NCBI GenBank assembly: GCA_963825335.1
Contig: CAWGSP010000001.1
Coordinates: 310,001-374,000, forward strand
DNA: 64,000 nucleotides
Reading direction: 5' to 3'
Origin: Methanobacterium_B sp963825335
GTDB lineage: Archaea; Methanobacteriota; Methanobacteria; Methanobacteriales; Methanobacteriaceae
Shown here: positions 18,135 to 27,591 of the stretch, in pieces
How positions within the stretch are numbered: the stretch's first letter is position 1
Layout of the letters: every line of letters starts with the position of its first letter
Notes under the pieces: generated by a model
The model's database searches: none
What the model was told of the DNA's origin: nothing
The model's input: only the letters and a program-made list of their open reading frames with translations
Translations under genes and position numbers: made by a program

Positions 18135-20641
18135 TTTATCACCTTTGAACTTATGAATTCACTTATGAATATGACAGAAGCTATTATTATAATGTCTATC
18201 CAATCAGATATGGAGATAGCTGTAGTTCTGAAGATCCTTTGTAGGAATGGTAAATAAATAACTGCTAATTGAAGGAGAAATGATGATACGACTGCAGTTA
18301 TAAGGGTTTTATTTTGCAGTAGTCCCTTGGACTTGCAGTTGAAAACATTGAATATTTGAAACATCACAAAAAGTGTGAATGCTACTGTAGAAGCTGTTCT
18401 GATGCTGCTTCCTGTTGAGAGTTTGTTGTAGTACAGTAATAGTGTTGCAACACTCATGACAACACCTGCAATTATTATTCTAATGAGTGTATTTTTTGGT
18501 AGTATATTTCCGGTGCTGGGTGGGCGTTCCATTACATCAGGTTCTGATGGTTCAACACCGAGTGACTGTGCTGGTGGACCGTCCATGATTATGTTTATCC
18601 ACAATATTTGGATGGGGTTAAATGGTATGGGAAGATTGACAAGGGCAGCTACTGTGATAGTCAGTATTGCCCCTATATTAGTTGATAATTGAAATTTAAC
18701 AAATCTCTTAATGTTATCAAAGATTGTACGACCTTCTTTAACTGCTTCTACAATTGTTGCAAAGTTATCATCTTGAAGTAACATATCAGACGATTCCTTA
18801 GCAACATCGGTACCCGAACCCATTGAAATTCCTATAGATGCTTTTTTAAGTGCAGGTGCATCGTTCACCCCATCCCCGGTCATAGCTACCACCTGTCCCC
18901 AGGATTTTAAAGCTTCGACAATTCTAACCTTCTGTTCTGGAAAAACCCTCGCATAAACATTCACATCCCGAACTATATCTTTAAATTCATTATCATCAAT
19001 TTTATCGAGATCATATCCGGTTAAAACTTTACCGCCCTTTAAAATCTGGAGTTCCGATGCTATTGAAGCCGCTGTATCTTTGTTATCACCAGTAATCATC
19101 ACCACGTTGATCCCGGCCTTTTCACATAATGCCACTGCATCCTTAGCCTGTTTCCTAGGAGGATCCTTCATACCCACCATCCCAACATAGATGAGATCGT
19201 TTTCCATTATTTCTTTATCAAACCCTTCTTCTGCCCCCAATTCCCTGTATGCTAATGCCAAGACTCTGAGTGCTCCTGATGTCATTGACTTGAGATCCTT
19301 TAAAATCTCCCACCGTTTATCATTAGTCAATGGGATGATTTTACCATCTTCTTCTACTCGTTTGCATCGTTTTAAAACTATTTCTGGGGCACCCTTAGTC
19401 AGTACATATCTTTTCCCGTTAAATTCATTGACTGTTGTCATTCTTTTCCTCTCACTATCCAGAGGTATTTCAAACACCCTTCTATGACTAATTTCAAGAT
19501 ATTCCCTTCTATAACCCATTTCTTCAGCATATACTAACATTGCAGCGTCTGTTGGATCACCGATGGTTTTTCCATCGTAAATACTTGCGTTGTTGCACAG
19601 TGCCGATATTTTAAGCCCCATATCCTCTGCAGATACAATCGTTTTCGTAACAGTCATCTTGTTTTTGGTTAGTGTGCCTGTTTTATCCGTACATATGGTT
19701 GTACAAGATCCAAGTGTTTCAACGGCCAGGAGTTTCCGAACTACTGCATTTCGTTTAGCCATTCTCTGCATTCCCAACGCCAAAGTGAGTGTCATCACTG
19801 CTGGTAGTCCTTCAGGGACGGCTGCAACTGCAAGTGAAACTGCGGTTAAAAAGTTTGTTACGATCGGTACATCTTTAAAGAATTGAAGTGCAAAAACTCC
19901 TGTACATACAATGACAGCAATTAGTCCCATCAACTTCCCAAGACTGTGGATTCTATCTTGAAGAGGTGTCTTTTCCTCTTCTCCCTGAATCATCCCTGCA
20001 ATTTTACCTATTGCGGTGTTCATCCCTATTTCAACAACAACTCCCCTTCCCCTTCCAGAAGAGACATGTGTGTCCATAAACGCCAGGCTGGTTGTTTCAG
20101 TTTCCGAAGTGATGTTTTGATCCTTTTTAGAAGGTTTGGATTCACCTGTAAGTGCAGATTCATCTACCATCAGATCATGACTTTCTAATATTTTAATATC
20201 TGCCGGTACATTGTCGCCCTCCTCCAAGAGAACAACATCTCCCATGGTCAATTCACTTGCTGTGATTTTTTGCTTTTTTCCATCCCTAATAACAACTGCT
20301 GTGGCAGATGTCATATTTTTAAGCTTTTCCATAGCGTTTTCGGCACGATTTTCTTGTATAAATCCAACAAACGCATTTAATATTACAATAACAAATATTA
20401 CCGCTGCATCTATCCTATCTCCTATCAATGTGGCCGCAATAGCTGCTATTATTAATAGTACTATGAGAAAATCTTTAAATTGATTAAAAAATCTCTTTAT
20501 TGGACCTATTTTTCTTTCTTCAATTAGTTCATTCTTTCCATATTTAATAAGCCTATTTTGCGCAGTTATTGTTTTTAATCCGTCATAATCTGACTTTAAA
20601 GTTTTTAAAGTTTCGTCTATGCTTATATTTTGCCATTTCAT
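18131..20641 (-). CDS. P-type cation-transporting ATPase (P2, calcium-type)
   Basis: This 836-residue ion pump has the full P-type layout: an N-terminal cytoplasmic domain, TM1-2 (about 60-100), the actuator domain with LTGES, TM3-4 with VPEGLPA (typical of P2 Ca2+ or Na+/K+ pumps), the phosphorylation site CTDKTGTLT, a nucleotide-binding KGAPEIVL, the hinge TGDGVNDAPAL, and TM5-10. TM6 has NIIMDGPPA, whose Asn and Asp fit calcium coordination. Calcium export is the best guess; sodium or manganese cannot be excluded. Its start overlaps the UPF0146 stop (ATGA) and its end overlaps cbiJ, so the three are one operon. Confidence 0.93.
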   Translation of the reverse strand: MKWQNISIDETLKTLKSDYDGLKTITAQNRLIKYGKNELIEERKIGPIKRFFNQFKDFLIVLLIIAAIAATLIGDRIDAAVIFVIVILNAFVGFIQENRAENAMEKLKNMTSATAVVIRDGKKQKITASELTMGDVVLLEEGDNVPADIKILESHDLMVDESALTGESKPSKKDQNITSETETTSLAFMDTHVSSGRGRGVVVEIGMNTAIGKIAGMIQGEEEKTPLQDRIHSLGKLMGLIAVIVCTGVFALQFFKDVPIVTNFLTAVSLAVAAVPEGLPAVMTLTLALGMQRMAKRNAVVRKLLAVETLGSCTTICTDKTGTLTKNKMTVTKTIVSAEDMGLKISALCNNASIYDGKTIGDPTDAAMLVYAEEMGYRREYLEISHRRVFEIPLDSERKRMTTVNEFNGKRYVLTKGAPEIVLKRCKRVEEDGKIIPLTNDKRWEILKDLKSMTSGALRVLALAYRELGAEEGFDKEIMENDLIYVGMVGMKDPPRKQAKDAVALCEKAGINVVMITGDNKDTAASIASELQILKGGKVLTGYDLDKIDDNEFKDIVRDVNVYARVFPEQKVRIVEALKSWGQVVAMTGDGVNDAPALKKASIGISMGSGTDVAKESSDMLLQDDNFATIVEAVKEGRTIFDNIKRFVKFQLSTNIGAILTITVAALVNLPIPFNPIQILWINIIMDGPPAQSLGVEPSEPDVMERPPSTGNILPKNTLIRIIIAGVVMSVATLLLYYNKLSTGSSIRTASTVAFTLFVMFQIFNVFNCKSKGLLQNKTLITAVVSSFLLQLAVIYLPFLQRIFRTTAISISDWIDIIIIASVIFISEFISSKVIK

Positions 20642-21027
20642 GGTTTACACATCTTGTAAAAGATTGCTTTTCTGTAGTTGACAAGCTTCATACGTTTATC
20701 AGGTCTAATAAATTCCGAAGACAAAGGTTTTATTATTAAATCTGCACCTGTTTTTTCTGCTAGACCAATTATGTGGGACTGTAATTCTTCAGGGGGCCGT
20801 ATTGAGTAGATCAATGAAGCATCCTCATATATATTTAAGTTAGGGTGGACTACATCATCTTTTACGATGTCATCATGGTAAGGTTTAATATCTGTCATGA
20901 TGATATCCATGTTAAGATGTTCTTGGAGTGTACGGGCAACCACGGGAAAGCACCCTACACCAACCTCGACTATTAATGATGCATTGTAATAATTAGTAAT
21001 AATATATTCTGAAAAGTCTTTCCACAT
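20638..21027 (-). CDS. UPF0146 family protein
   Basis: This 129-residue archaeal protein has a Rossmann-like start (SLIVEVGVGCFPVVARTL) resembling the SAM-binding core of methyltransferases, followed by MTDIKPY and YSIRPPEELQ, the pattern of UPF0146. Function unknown; a truncated methyltransferase fold is likely. The frame stays open to 21378, but that part is antisense to rimI and is not real. I chose ATG 21027 because GGAAGTG precedes it; an ATG at 21054 is in frame but lies inside the opposing gene's start. It overlaps the P-type ATPase start by four bases and is only 25 bases from the divergent rimI start. Confidence 0.85.
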   Translation of the reverse strand: MWKDFSEYIITNYYNASLIVEVGVGCFPVVARTLQEHLNMDIIMTDIKPYHDDIVKDDVVHPNLNIYEDASLIYSIRPPEELQSHIIGLAEKTGADLIIKPLSSEFIRPDKRMKLVNYRKAIFYKMCKP

Positions 21028-21052
21028 TTTAACACTTCCAATGGAGAAATTC

Positions 21053-21490
21053 ATGATAATTAGAGAATTTAAACGTCCAGACCTGAAAAGAGTCCTTGAG
21101 ATAGAGATGGCGTCGTTCAAAGATCCATATCCAGCTAACATTCTTCTGGATATATACAATTTAGGGGCAGGATTTTTAGTTGCCCAGGAAAATAATAGGG
21201 TTGTTGGGTATATTATATTTTGGATCAGGTTTGAAGACGAAGGCCATATAATATCGATTGCAGTGGACCGAAGTGACAGACGAACAGATGTTGGTTCCAA
21301 ACTTGTTGAAGCAAGCATTGAAATTTTTAAAAAATTCCTTGTGAAAGAAATTAAGCTAGAAGTAAGGATTGGAAACAAGGGAGCCAGAAAATTTTATATT
21401 AAATTAGGATTCAAAGAAGATAAAGTAGTTGAAGACTACTATGAAGACCTTGAAAATGCTGTTATTATGTCTAAGAATTTGGAATATTAA
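21053..21490 (+). CDS. rimI: Ribosomal-protein-alanine N-acetyltransferase (RimI/ArdA-type GNAT)
   Basis: This 145-residue GNAT acetyltransferase has the acetyl-CoA motif HIISIAVDRSDRRTDVGSKL (V4 strand plus the R/Q-x-x-G/A loop, here RRTDVG, somewhat degenerate against the usual RxxGxG/A), followed by LEVRIGNKGARKFYIKLGF, typical of RimI. The archaeal form acetylates protein N-termini. I chose ATG 21053 because GGAG lies six bases upstream; an ATG at 21041 is in frame without a site. It is divergent from UPF0146 with start codons 25 bases apart, so their ribosome binding sites face each other. Confidence 0.9.
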   Translation: MIIREFKRPDLKRVLEIEMASFKDPYPANILLDIYNLGAGFLVAQENNRVVGYIIFWIRFEDEGHIISIAVDRSDRRTDVGSKLVEASIEIFKKFLVKEIKLEVRIGNKGARKFYIKLGFKEDKVVEDYYEDLENAVIMSKNLEY

Positions 21491-21549
21491 AATCTACTAC
21501 AGAAAATACTAAATTCTATAATTAATTAATTATAATTAGTGAAGCCAGT

Positions 21550-21610
21550 AGATCAATTTATTGATATACGATGCAACCATATAACAAACATGTTGAGATC
21601 AATTTATTGA
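21550..21610 (+). repeat. Pair of 15-base direct repeats upstream of carA
   Basis: AGATCAATTTATTGA occurs at 21550-21564 and again, without mismatch, at 21596-21610, 46 bases apart start to start. They lie in the 200-base rimI-carA gap, 87 bases and more before the carA start. Candidate operators for pyrimidine or arginine control of carbamoyl phosphate synthesis, or a small duplication. Confidence 0.6.
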
Positions 21611-21696
21611 AACACCTCATGTTTCGATCAAACTAGAATACTATATTTCAAAAATTTTCAATTTACTACTAAAAATTATAATTAACTGGTGATATG

Positions 21697-22779
21697 ATGC
21701 TAAAAGAGGCTAAATTAGCTTTAGAAGATGGTACAATACTCAAAGGAGAAGGATTCGGTTATGAAACTATTAAAACTGGAGAAGTGGTTTTTTCAACTGG
21801 AATGACCGGATACGTTGAATCTTTAACAGATCCATCCTACAAAGGTCAGATATTGATGTCAACCTATCCTTTACAGGGCAACTACGGTATTTCAAAGGAA
21901 TGGTTTCAGTCTAATGGAATAAAAGCTGAAGGATATGTTGTAAGGGAACAAAATAGTCATCCATCCCACAGACTTTCAAATGAGAACTTATCCGAATTTT
22001 TAGAAGAATATAAAATACCCGGTATAAGCGGCATCGACACGCGATTTTTAACGCTCAAGATCAGACGTTACGGTACCATCAAGGGTGCACTTTCAACAGA
22101 AGAAATTGACGACAAAGAACTTCTAAATTTGGCAGTTAAACAGGAAAACATCGAAGATCTGGACTTAGTGGATAAGGTTTCAGTTGATAAACCGCAGATA
22201 TTCGGAGAAAACTACAAACATCGTGCAGTGATCCTTGACTGCGGTATAAAAAAGAACAGCATAGACGATCTGCTTCGCAGGAAAATTGGGGTGGTTGTAC
22301 TACCTTATAAAACCAATTACAAGGAAATATTGGACTACGATCCCGAAGCTATGCTGGTTTCAAGTGGACCAGGAGACCCAACACGAGTCAAAGAAGCTGT
22401 TAATACAGTTAAGGAACTCTCCGAAAAACTCCCAATATTTGGAATATGTTTGGGTCATCAGATCATATCACTCGCATTCGGGGCAAAGATCTATAAAATG
22501 AAATTTGGACACAGAGGAATAAATCAACCTGTAAAAAATCTTGAAACAGGCAAAGTTTCGATCACCTCTCAAAATCATGGATTTACTATTGACCCCACCT
22601 CTTGCAAAGATTTACCAATTAAAATAACCCAAATTAACCTAAATGACAATACTCCGGAAGGATTGGAACATAATGAACTCCCAATTTCGAGTGTACAATA
22701 CCATCCAGAAGCAGGCCCCGGACCACACGATTCTATCCAATTTTTTGATACATTCCTCAACACGCTAAAGAAGTATTAA
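21697..22779 (+). CDS. carA: Carbamoyl-phosphate synthase small subunit (glutaminase)
   Basis: CarA releases ammonia from glutamine for CarB. The 360 residues have the N-terminal CarA domain (LALEDGTILKGEGFG, then GMTGYVESLTDPSY) and a class I glutaminase domain with the nucleophile in FGICLGHQ (about 248-255) and the His-Glu pair in QYHPEAGPGPHD. Two ATGs are adjacent (21694, 21697); GGTGAT ends at 21693, so the second is favoured. carB follows after 119 bases with its own TATA box. The product feeds pyrimidines and arginine. Confidence 0.97.
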   Translation: MLKEAKLALEDGTILKGEGFGYETIKTGEVVFSTGMTGYVESLTDPSYKGQILMSTYPLQGNYGISKEWFQSNGIKAEGYVVREQNSHPSHRLSNENLSEFLEEYKIPGISGIDTRFLTLKIRRYGTIKGALSTEEIDDKELLNLAVKQENIEDLDLVDKVSVDKPQIFGENYKHRAVILDCGIKKNSIDDLLRRKIGVVVLPYKTNYKEILDYDPEAMLVSSGPGDPTRVKEAVNTVKELSEKLPIFGICLGHQIISLAFGAKIYKMKFGHRGINQPVKNLETGKVSITSQNHGFTIDPTSCKDLPIKITQINLNDNTPEGLEHNELPISSVQYHPEAGPGPHDSIQFFDTFLNTLKKY

Positions 22780-22818
22780 AAATATTCAGAACTCGAGAAA
22801 ATTACTTCAGATGAAAAC

Positions 22819-22827
22819 TTATAAAAA
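22819..22827 (+). promoter_or_regulatory. TATA box of carB
   Basis: TTATAAAAA lies about 75 bases before the carB ATG in the 119-base gap after carA. It suggests that carB can be transcribed on its own as well as by read-through. Confidence 0.4.
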
Positions 22828-22898
22828 TAATGATTTAAAATTCAATTTGAATAAAATGTTTTATTGTAAATTATAGGATTACAAAGGTAGGATCATAA

Positions 22899-25800
22899 AT
22901 GCCAAGGGATGAAGATATAAAAAAAGTTCTTATCATAGGTTCAGGACCTATACAAATTGGTCAGGCAGCTGAATTTGATTATTCAGGCTCTCAAGCATGT
23001 AAATCCCTAATGGAAGAGGGTATTGAAACAGTTTTAGTAAACAGTAACCCTGCAACCATACAGACAGATATTGACATGGCCGATAGAGTTTATGTAGAGC
23101 CACTGACACCTGAAATCGTTGCAAAGATCATTAAAAAAGAAAAACCAGATGCCATATTACCTACCATGGGTGGACAAACCGGTTTAAACGTTGCTACAGG
23201 TCTTGAGAAGATAGATGCCCTCGAGGGGATTAAAGTCATAGGGTCAAGTGTCCAGACCATTAGAAATGTTGAAGACAGAGACCTCTTCGGAAACTTCATG
23301 AAGGAACTTAATGAACCCATACCCCACTGTAAAGCAGTAACCACATTGGACGATGCAATCCAGGCCGTGGCAGAAATAGGTTACCCTGTAATTGTACGTC
23401 CTGCATTCACACTCGGCGGTACTGGAGGTGGTGTTGCACATAATGAAAAAGAACTCATCGAAATAGCAACAAGAGGCCTTGATATGAGTTTTATCAATCA
23501 AGTACTGATCGATGAATCTGTTATAGGATGGAAAGAATTCGAATACGAGGTAATGAGAGATAAGAATGATACATGTATCATTGTCTGTAACATGGAAAAT
23601 TTGGATCCCATGGGGATACACACCGGCGAAAGTATTGTAGTTGCCCCTTCTCAAACCCTCTCTGATATAGATAATCAAATGCTCAGAAACGCTTCCATCA
23701 AAATTATCAGAGCATTGCATATCCAGGGAGGATGTAATATCCAATTTGCTTATAATTCAGAAACCGGAGAATATAAAGTAATCGAAGTCAACCCAAGGGT
23801 AAGCCGAAGCAGTGCCCTAGCATCAAAAGCTACCGGTTATCCTATAGCCAAAATATCCGCCAAAATAGCAGTAGGAATGACCCTTGATGAGATTCAAAAC
23901 GATATAACCAAAGAAACACCCGCATCATTCGAACCTTCACTGGATTATGTGGTTGCAAAAATTCCTCGTTGGCCATTTGACAAATTTAAAGGTCTTAAAA
24001 GAGAAATAGGTGTTCAAATGATGTCAACAGGAGAAGTGATGGCAATAGGGCGGACAATAGAAGAATCACTCCATAAAGCCATAAGATCCCTTGACATTAA
24101 AAAACACGGATTCGAAAACGTCGAATATACAGATGAACTGCTCAAAAATGCCACAGACGAAAGAATTTTCCACCTCTACACAGCACTCAAATCTGGAAGG
24201 GATCTAGATGAAATTCACGATATGACACAGATCGATCGTTTCTTCCTGTATAAGATAGAGAGTATAATTGAATTAGAAAATGAACTAAGGAGTTTAAAAC
24301 CAGAAGATGTTTTAAAACCAGAATCTCTGATTAAAGCCAAACGAATGGGATTCTCTGATGCAATACTCTCACAAATAACAGGATTTTCCGAAAAAAAGAT
24401 AAGAAACCACAGGCGTGATACAGGAATCATTCCAACCTACAAAATGGTAGACACATGTGCTGCAGAATTTGAGGCCAAAACACCCTACTATTACAGTACA
24501 TATGAAGGCGAAGATGAAGTAGCCGTATCTGATAATAAAAAGGTTGTAATAATTGGAGCTGGGCCAATTAGGATAGGTCAAGGCATAGAATTTGATTACT
24601 GTTGTGTTCATGCATCTATGGCGTTGAAAGAAGAGGGATTAGAAACCATAATAATAAATAATAATCCAGAAACTGTTAGTACAGATTATGATATATCGAA
24701 CAAGCTTTACTTCGAACCATTAACCCTAGAAGATGTGATGAGCGTACTAGACAAAGAAAAACCACACGGAGTGGTTGTTCAATTTGGAGGCCAGACCTCT
24801 ATAAATTTAGCAGTTCCACTTGCTGAAGAAGGTATCCAAATTCTTGGAACCGCACACGAAAGTATAGACCGTGTGGAAGATAGGGAACGTTTCACGGAAG
24901 TATTAAATAAACTCGACATACCACAAGCAGATTATGGTATAGCCTATTCCTTCGAAGATGCTAGGTCTGTTTCTGACAGAATAGGTTACCCAGTACTTGT
25001 GAGACCATCATACGTACTGGGCGGAAGGGCCATGGAAATAGTGTACGATGACACAGAACTCAAACGGTACATGATAGAAGCGGTGAAAATCTCTCCAGAA
25101 CATCCCATACTGGTTGATAAGTTTCTTGAAGATGCAATAGAGTTAGATGTGGATGCTTTATCCGATGGAGAAGAAGTGTTTATCGGAGGTATTATGGAAC
25201 ATATTGAAGAAGCAGGAGTACATTCCGGAGATTCTGCATGTGTGATTCCTCCACAGAGCATTTCAGACGATATTTTGGAAACTATTAAAGAATACACCAC
25301 CAAACTAGCACTCGAACTTAATGTTATAGGTCTCATTAACATTCAGTACGCTGTTAAAACTGACAAAGAACAGAAGCTGTACATAATCGAAGCTAATCCC
25401 CGTGCAAGTAGAACTGTTCCATTTGTAAGCAAAGCTGTTGGTGTGCCCCTTGCAAAAATAGCCGCATTGTTAATGGTTGGACATAAACTCAGGGACTTTG
25501 GGCTCAGGGATCAAATAAAAATTAACCATGTTGCAGTCAAAGAATCTATTTTCCCGTTCATAAAATTACCTGCATCCGATTCAATACTCGGACCAGAAAT
25601 GAAATCAACAGGGGAAAGTATGGGTATAGACGACAACTTCGGTGTTTCATATTATAAAGCTCAGCTCTCGGCGGGGATGAAATTACCAAAGGAAGGAAAG
25701 CTTTTCATAAGTGTTAAAGATGCAGATAAAGATAGCATAAGAGACATTGTTGAAAAGGCAAAACTTTTAGGATTCGAACTCGTTGCAACTAAGGGTACAG

Positions 25801-26111
25801 CTGAAGCTGTTAAGGAGTATTCTAATATAGGAACAATCAGGAAGGTGAGTGAGGGATCTCCCAATATAAGGGACTCTGTTACAGCCGGCGAAATCGACCT
25901 GATCATAAACACGCCTTCAGGAAAACAATCGGCAGACGATGGATATTTTATCAGAAGAATGGCTGTTGAACTTGGAATACCCTACGTCACAACACTGGCA
26001 GGAGCACGTGCTGTACTAACCGCAATTGAACATGTGAAAGAGGGAGAAATCGACGTAAAGTCCTTGAATGAATATCATGAACCTCTTCAAAATTACGATT
26101 CAATCCGCTAA
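22899..26111 (+). CDS. carB: Carbamoyl-phosphate synthase large subunit
   Basis: CarB makes carbamoyl phosphate from bicarbonate, ammonia and two ATP. The 1070 residues keep the full duplicated architecture. Half 1 begins LIIGSGPIQIGQAAEFDYSG with ATP-grasp RPAFTLGGTGGG and EVNPRVSRSSALASK. A helical oligomerisation domain spans about 400-545. Half 2 begins IIGAGPIRIGQGIEFDYCC with ATP-grasp RPSYVLGGRAMEIV and EANPRASRTVPF. The C-terminal allosteric MGS-like domain spans about 930-1070. It is one uninterrupted chain, unlike the split carB of some archaea. The single-unit ATP-grasp protein at 4600 is a distant relative, not a replacement. Confidence 0.98.
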   Translation: MPRDEDIKKVLIIGSGPIQIGQAAEFDYSGSQACKSLMEEGIETVLVNSNPATIQTDIDMADRVYVEPLTPEIVAKIIKKEKPDAILPTMGGQTGLNVATGLEKIDALEGIKVIGSSVQTIRNVEDRDLFGNFMKELNEPIPHCKAVTTLDDAIQAVAEIGYPVIVRPAFTLGGTGGGVAHNEKELIEIATRGLDMSFINQVLIDESVIGWKEFEYEVMRDKNDTCIIVCNMENLDPMGIHTGESIVVAPSQTLSDIDNQMLRNASIKIIRALHIQGGCNIQFAYNSETGEYKVIEVNPRVSRSSALASKATGYPIAKISAKIAVGMTLDEIQNDITKETPASFEPSLDYVVAKIPRWPFDKFKGLKREIGVQMMSTGEVMAIGRTIEESLHKAIRSLDIKKHGFENVEYTDELLKNATDERIFHLYTALKSGRDLDEIHDMTQIDRFFLYKIESIIELENELRSLKPEDVLKPESLIKAKRMGFSDAILSQITGFSEKKIRNHRRDTGIIPTYKMVDTCAAEFEAKTPYYYSTYEGEDEVAVSDNKKVVIIGAGPIRIGQGIEFDYCCVHASMALKEEGLETIIINNNPETVSTDYDISNKLYFEPLTLEDVMSVLDKEKPHGVVVQFGGQTSINLAVPLAEEGIQILGTAHESIDRVEDRERFTEVLNKLDIPQADYGIAYSFEDARSVSDRIGYPVLVRPSYVLGGRAMEIVYDDTELKRYMIEAVKISPEHPILVDKFLEDAIELDVDALSDGEEVFIGGIMEHIEEAGVHSGDSACVIPPQSISDDILETIKEYTTKLALELNVIGLINIQYAVKTDKEQKLYIIEANPRASRTVPFVSKAVGVPLAKIAALLMVGHKLRDFGLRDQIKINHVAVKESIFPFIKLPASDSILGPEMKSTGESMGIDDNFGVSYYKAQLSAGMKLPKEGKLFISVKDADKDSIRDIVEKAKLLGFELVATKGTAEAVKEYSNIGTIRKVSEGSPNIRDSVTAGEIDLIINTPSGKQSADDGYFIRRMAVELGIPYVTTLAGARAVLTAIEHVKEGEIDVKSLNEYHEPLQNYDSIR

Positions 26112-26354
26112 ATTTTTTTAAATCTATTTTTTTTAATCCGTCCCAAACAGAAGCAACGAAATATCAAAACATAACACAAAATTTTGTTTTATTGCCAATA
26201 CAGTTTGAATTCACTTACATTACATGCCATCGTACTTACATATCCATCGAATTTTATTTACCTATTTTAATGATGGGTTTTGGTAGATCTATTTACGATA
26301 TCATGAAACAAACCGAACAACTAATAAATACTACCAGATAAAAAGTTAAATTGA

Positions 26355-27509
26355 ATGATCACTATCAAAGATGCCAAAATTCTTTATGGAGAGAGCTTGG
26401 AAGTTCGAAAAGCCAATATTATCATAGAAGATGATATAATTGTGGAGGTATCTGAAAATATTGAAAAAGGGAAAATAATAGATGGAAAGAATTGTATTGT
26501 TGCACCTTCTTTAATAAATTCGCATGTACACATTGGTGATTCTGTTGCAAAGGATGTGGGCGATGGTGAGACCATAGACAAAATTGTGAAACCTCCAGAT
26601 GGGTTGAAACACAGGATACTTGCAAACACCTCCACTCAAGATCTCATGAGGTACATGAGGATCACAATGGATGATATGCTCCAAACCGGAACTACAACAT
26701 TTGTAGATTTCCGTGAGGGAGGTTTTGGAGGGATTGATTCGCTAGATAAAGCTTCGATAAACGTTCCGATAACTAAAATAGTTCTTGGAAGACACGAATC
26801 ATTCATGAACCCCGATAAAAAATGGAGCGAACTGGTAAAAATAACAGAAAATCTCCTTAAATCATGTGAAGGGATTGGTTTAAGTGGTTTTGGTGAAATA
26901 TCAGATGAATCAGCTTCTGCTGTTATAGAAGCATGCAGGAAAAATTCTAAAATATCATCTATACACGTTGCAGAGTATGAAAAACTTCAAACCACATCAC
27001 TCGAACTATATGGTGAAACAGAAGTTTCAAGGGCTTTGAAATTAGGTTTTGATCTTCTCGTACACTTGACTTCACCTTTAAAAAATGATCTGGAAATTGT
27101 AGGTGAATCAAACACATCGGTAGTTGCCTGTCCCAGATCAAACGGTGCGCTTGGGGTTGGAATTCCACCATTAAAGGATATGTTGGATAATAATATCAAC
27201 GTACTTCTCGGTACAGATAATGTGATGTTCAACTCCCCCAACATGTTCAGGGAAATGGAATATGCACTGAAGGTTACGAGGGGGTTCTACAAACAATATA
27301 TATCGCCCGTAGAAATATTCAAAATGGCTACTGTGAACCCATCTAAAGCATTAAAACTCAATACAGGTGTGATTCAAGAAGGTAGAACAGCAGACATAAT
27401 GATTATTAATGGGATGTCGTCTAATCCTATCCTATCCTTAATAAATAGAACTGAATCTCAAAACATAAAAACTTTAATTAAAGAGGGTAATATTGTATTT
27501 GAAAGATAA
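26355..27509 (+). CDS. Amidohydrolase family protein (deaminase-like)
   Basis: This 384-residue metal-dependent hydrolase belongs to the subtilisin-like-domain amidohydrolases that include adenosine, guanine and cytosine deaminases. The metal ligands are visible: NSHVHIGD (about 55-62, HxH), ISSIHVAEYEKL (about 197-208), LLVHLTSP (about 226-233) and LGTDNVMFNSPN (about 279-290). A small N-terminal beta domain (GKIIDGKNCIVAPSLIN) and a C-terminal GRTADIMIIN strand complete the fold. The substrate cannot be read from sequence; nucleoside or S-adenosylhomocysteine-type substrates are possible. No ribosome binding site is evident, so the mRNA may be leaderless or short-leadered. Confidence 0.85.
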   Translation: MITIKDAKILYGESLEVRKANIIIEDDIIVEVSENIEKGKIIDGKNCIVAPSLINSHVHIGDSVAKDVGDGETIDKIVKPPDGLKHRILANTSTQDLMRYMRITMDDMLQTGTTTFVDFREGGFGGIDSLDKASINVPITKIVLGRHESFMNPDKKWSELVKITENLLKSCEGIGLSGFGEISDESASAVIEACRKNSKISSIHVAEYEKLQTTSLELYGETEVSRALKLGFDLLVHLTSPLKNDLEIVGESNTSVVACPRSNGALGVGIPPLKDMLDNNINVLLGTDNVMFNSPNMFREMEYALKVTRGFYKQYISPVEIFKMATVNPSKALKLNTGVIQEGRTADIMIINGMSSNPILSLINRTESQNIKTLIKEGNIVFER

Positions 27510-27591
27510 GATTAACCTTGATAGATCATTATGATGAATACATAAATTTGCTAGAAAATTAATTACTGATAAAAAAAGAATAAATGATACC

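Noticed and set aside
20638..21378. Long open frame giving UPF0146 an extra 117 N-terminal residues
   Set aside because: The extension is exactly antisense to rimI, lacks a ribosome binding site at its start, and the internal ATG 21027 has a good one.
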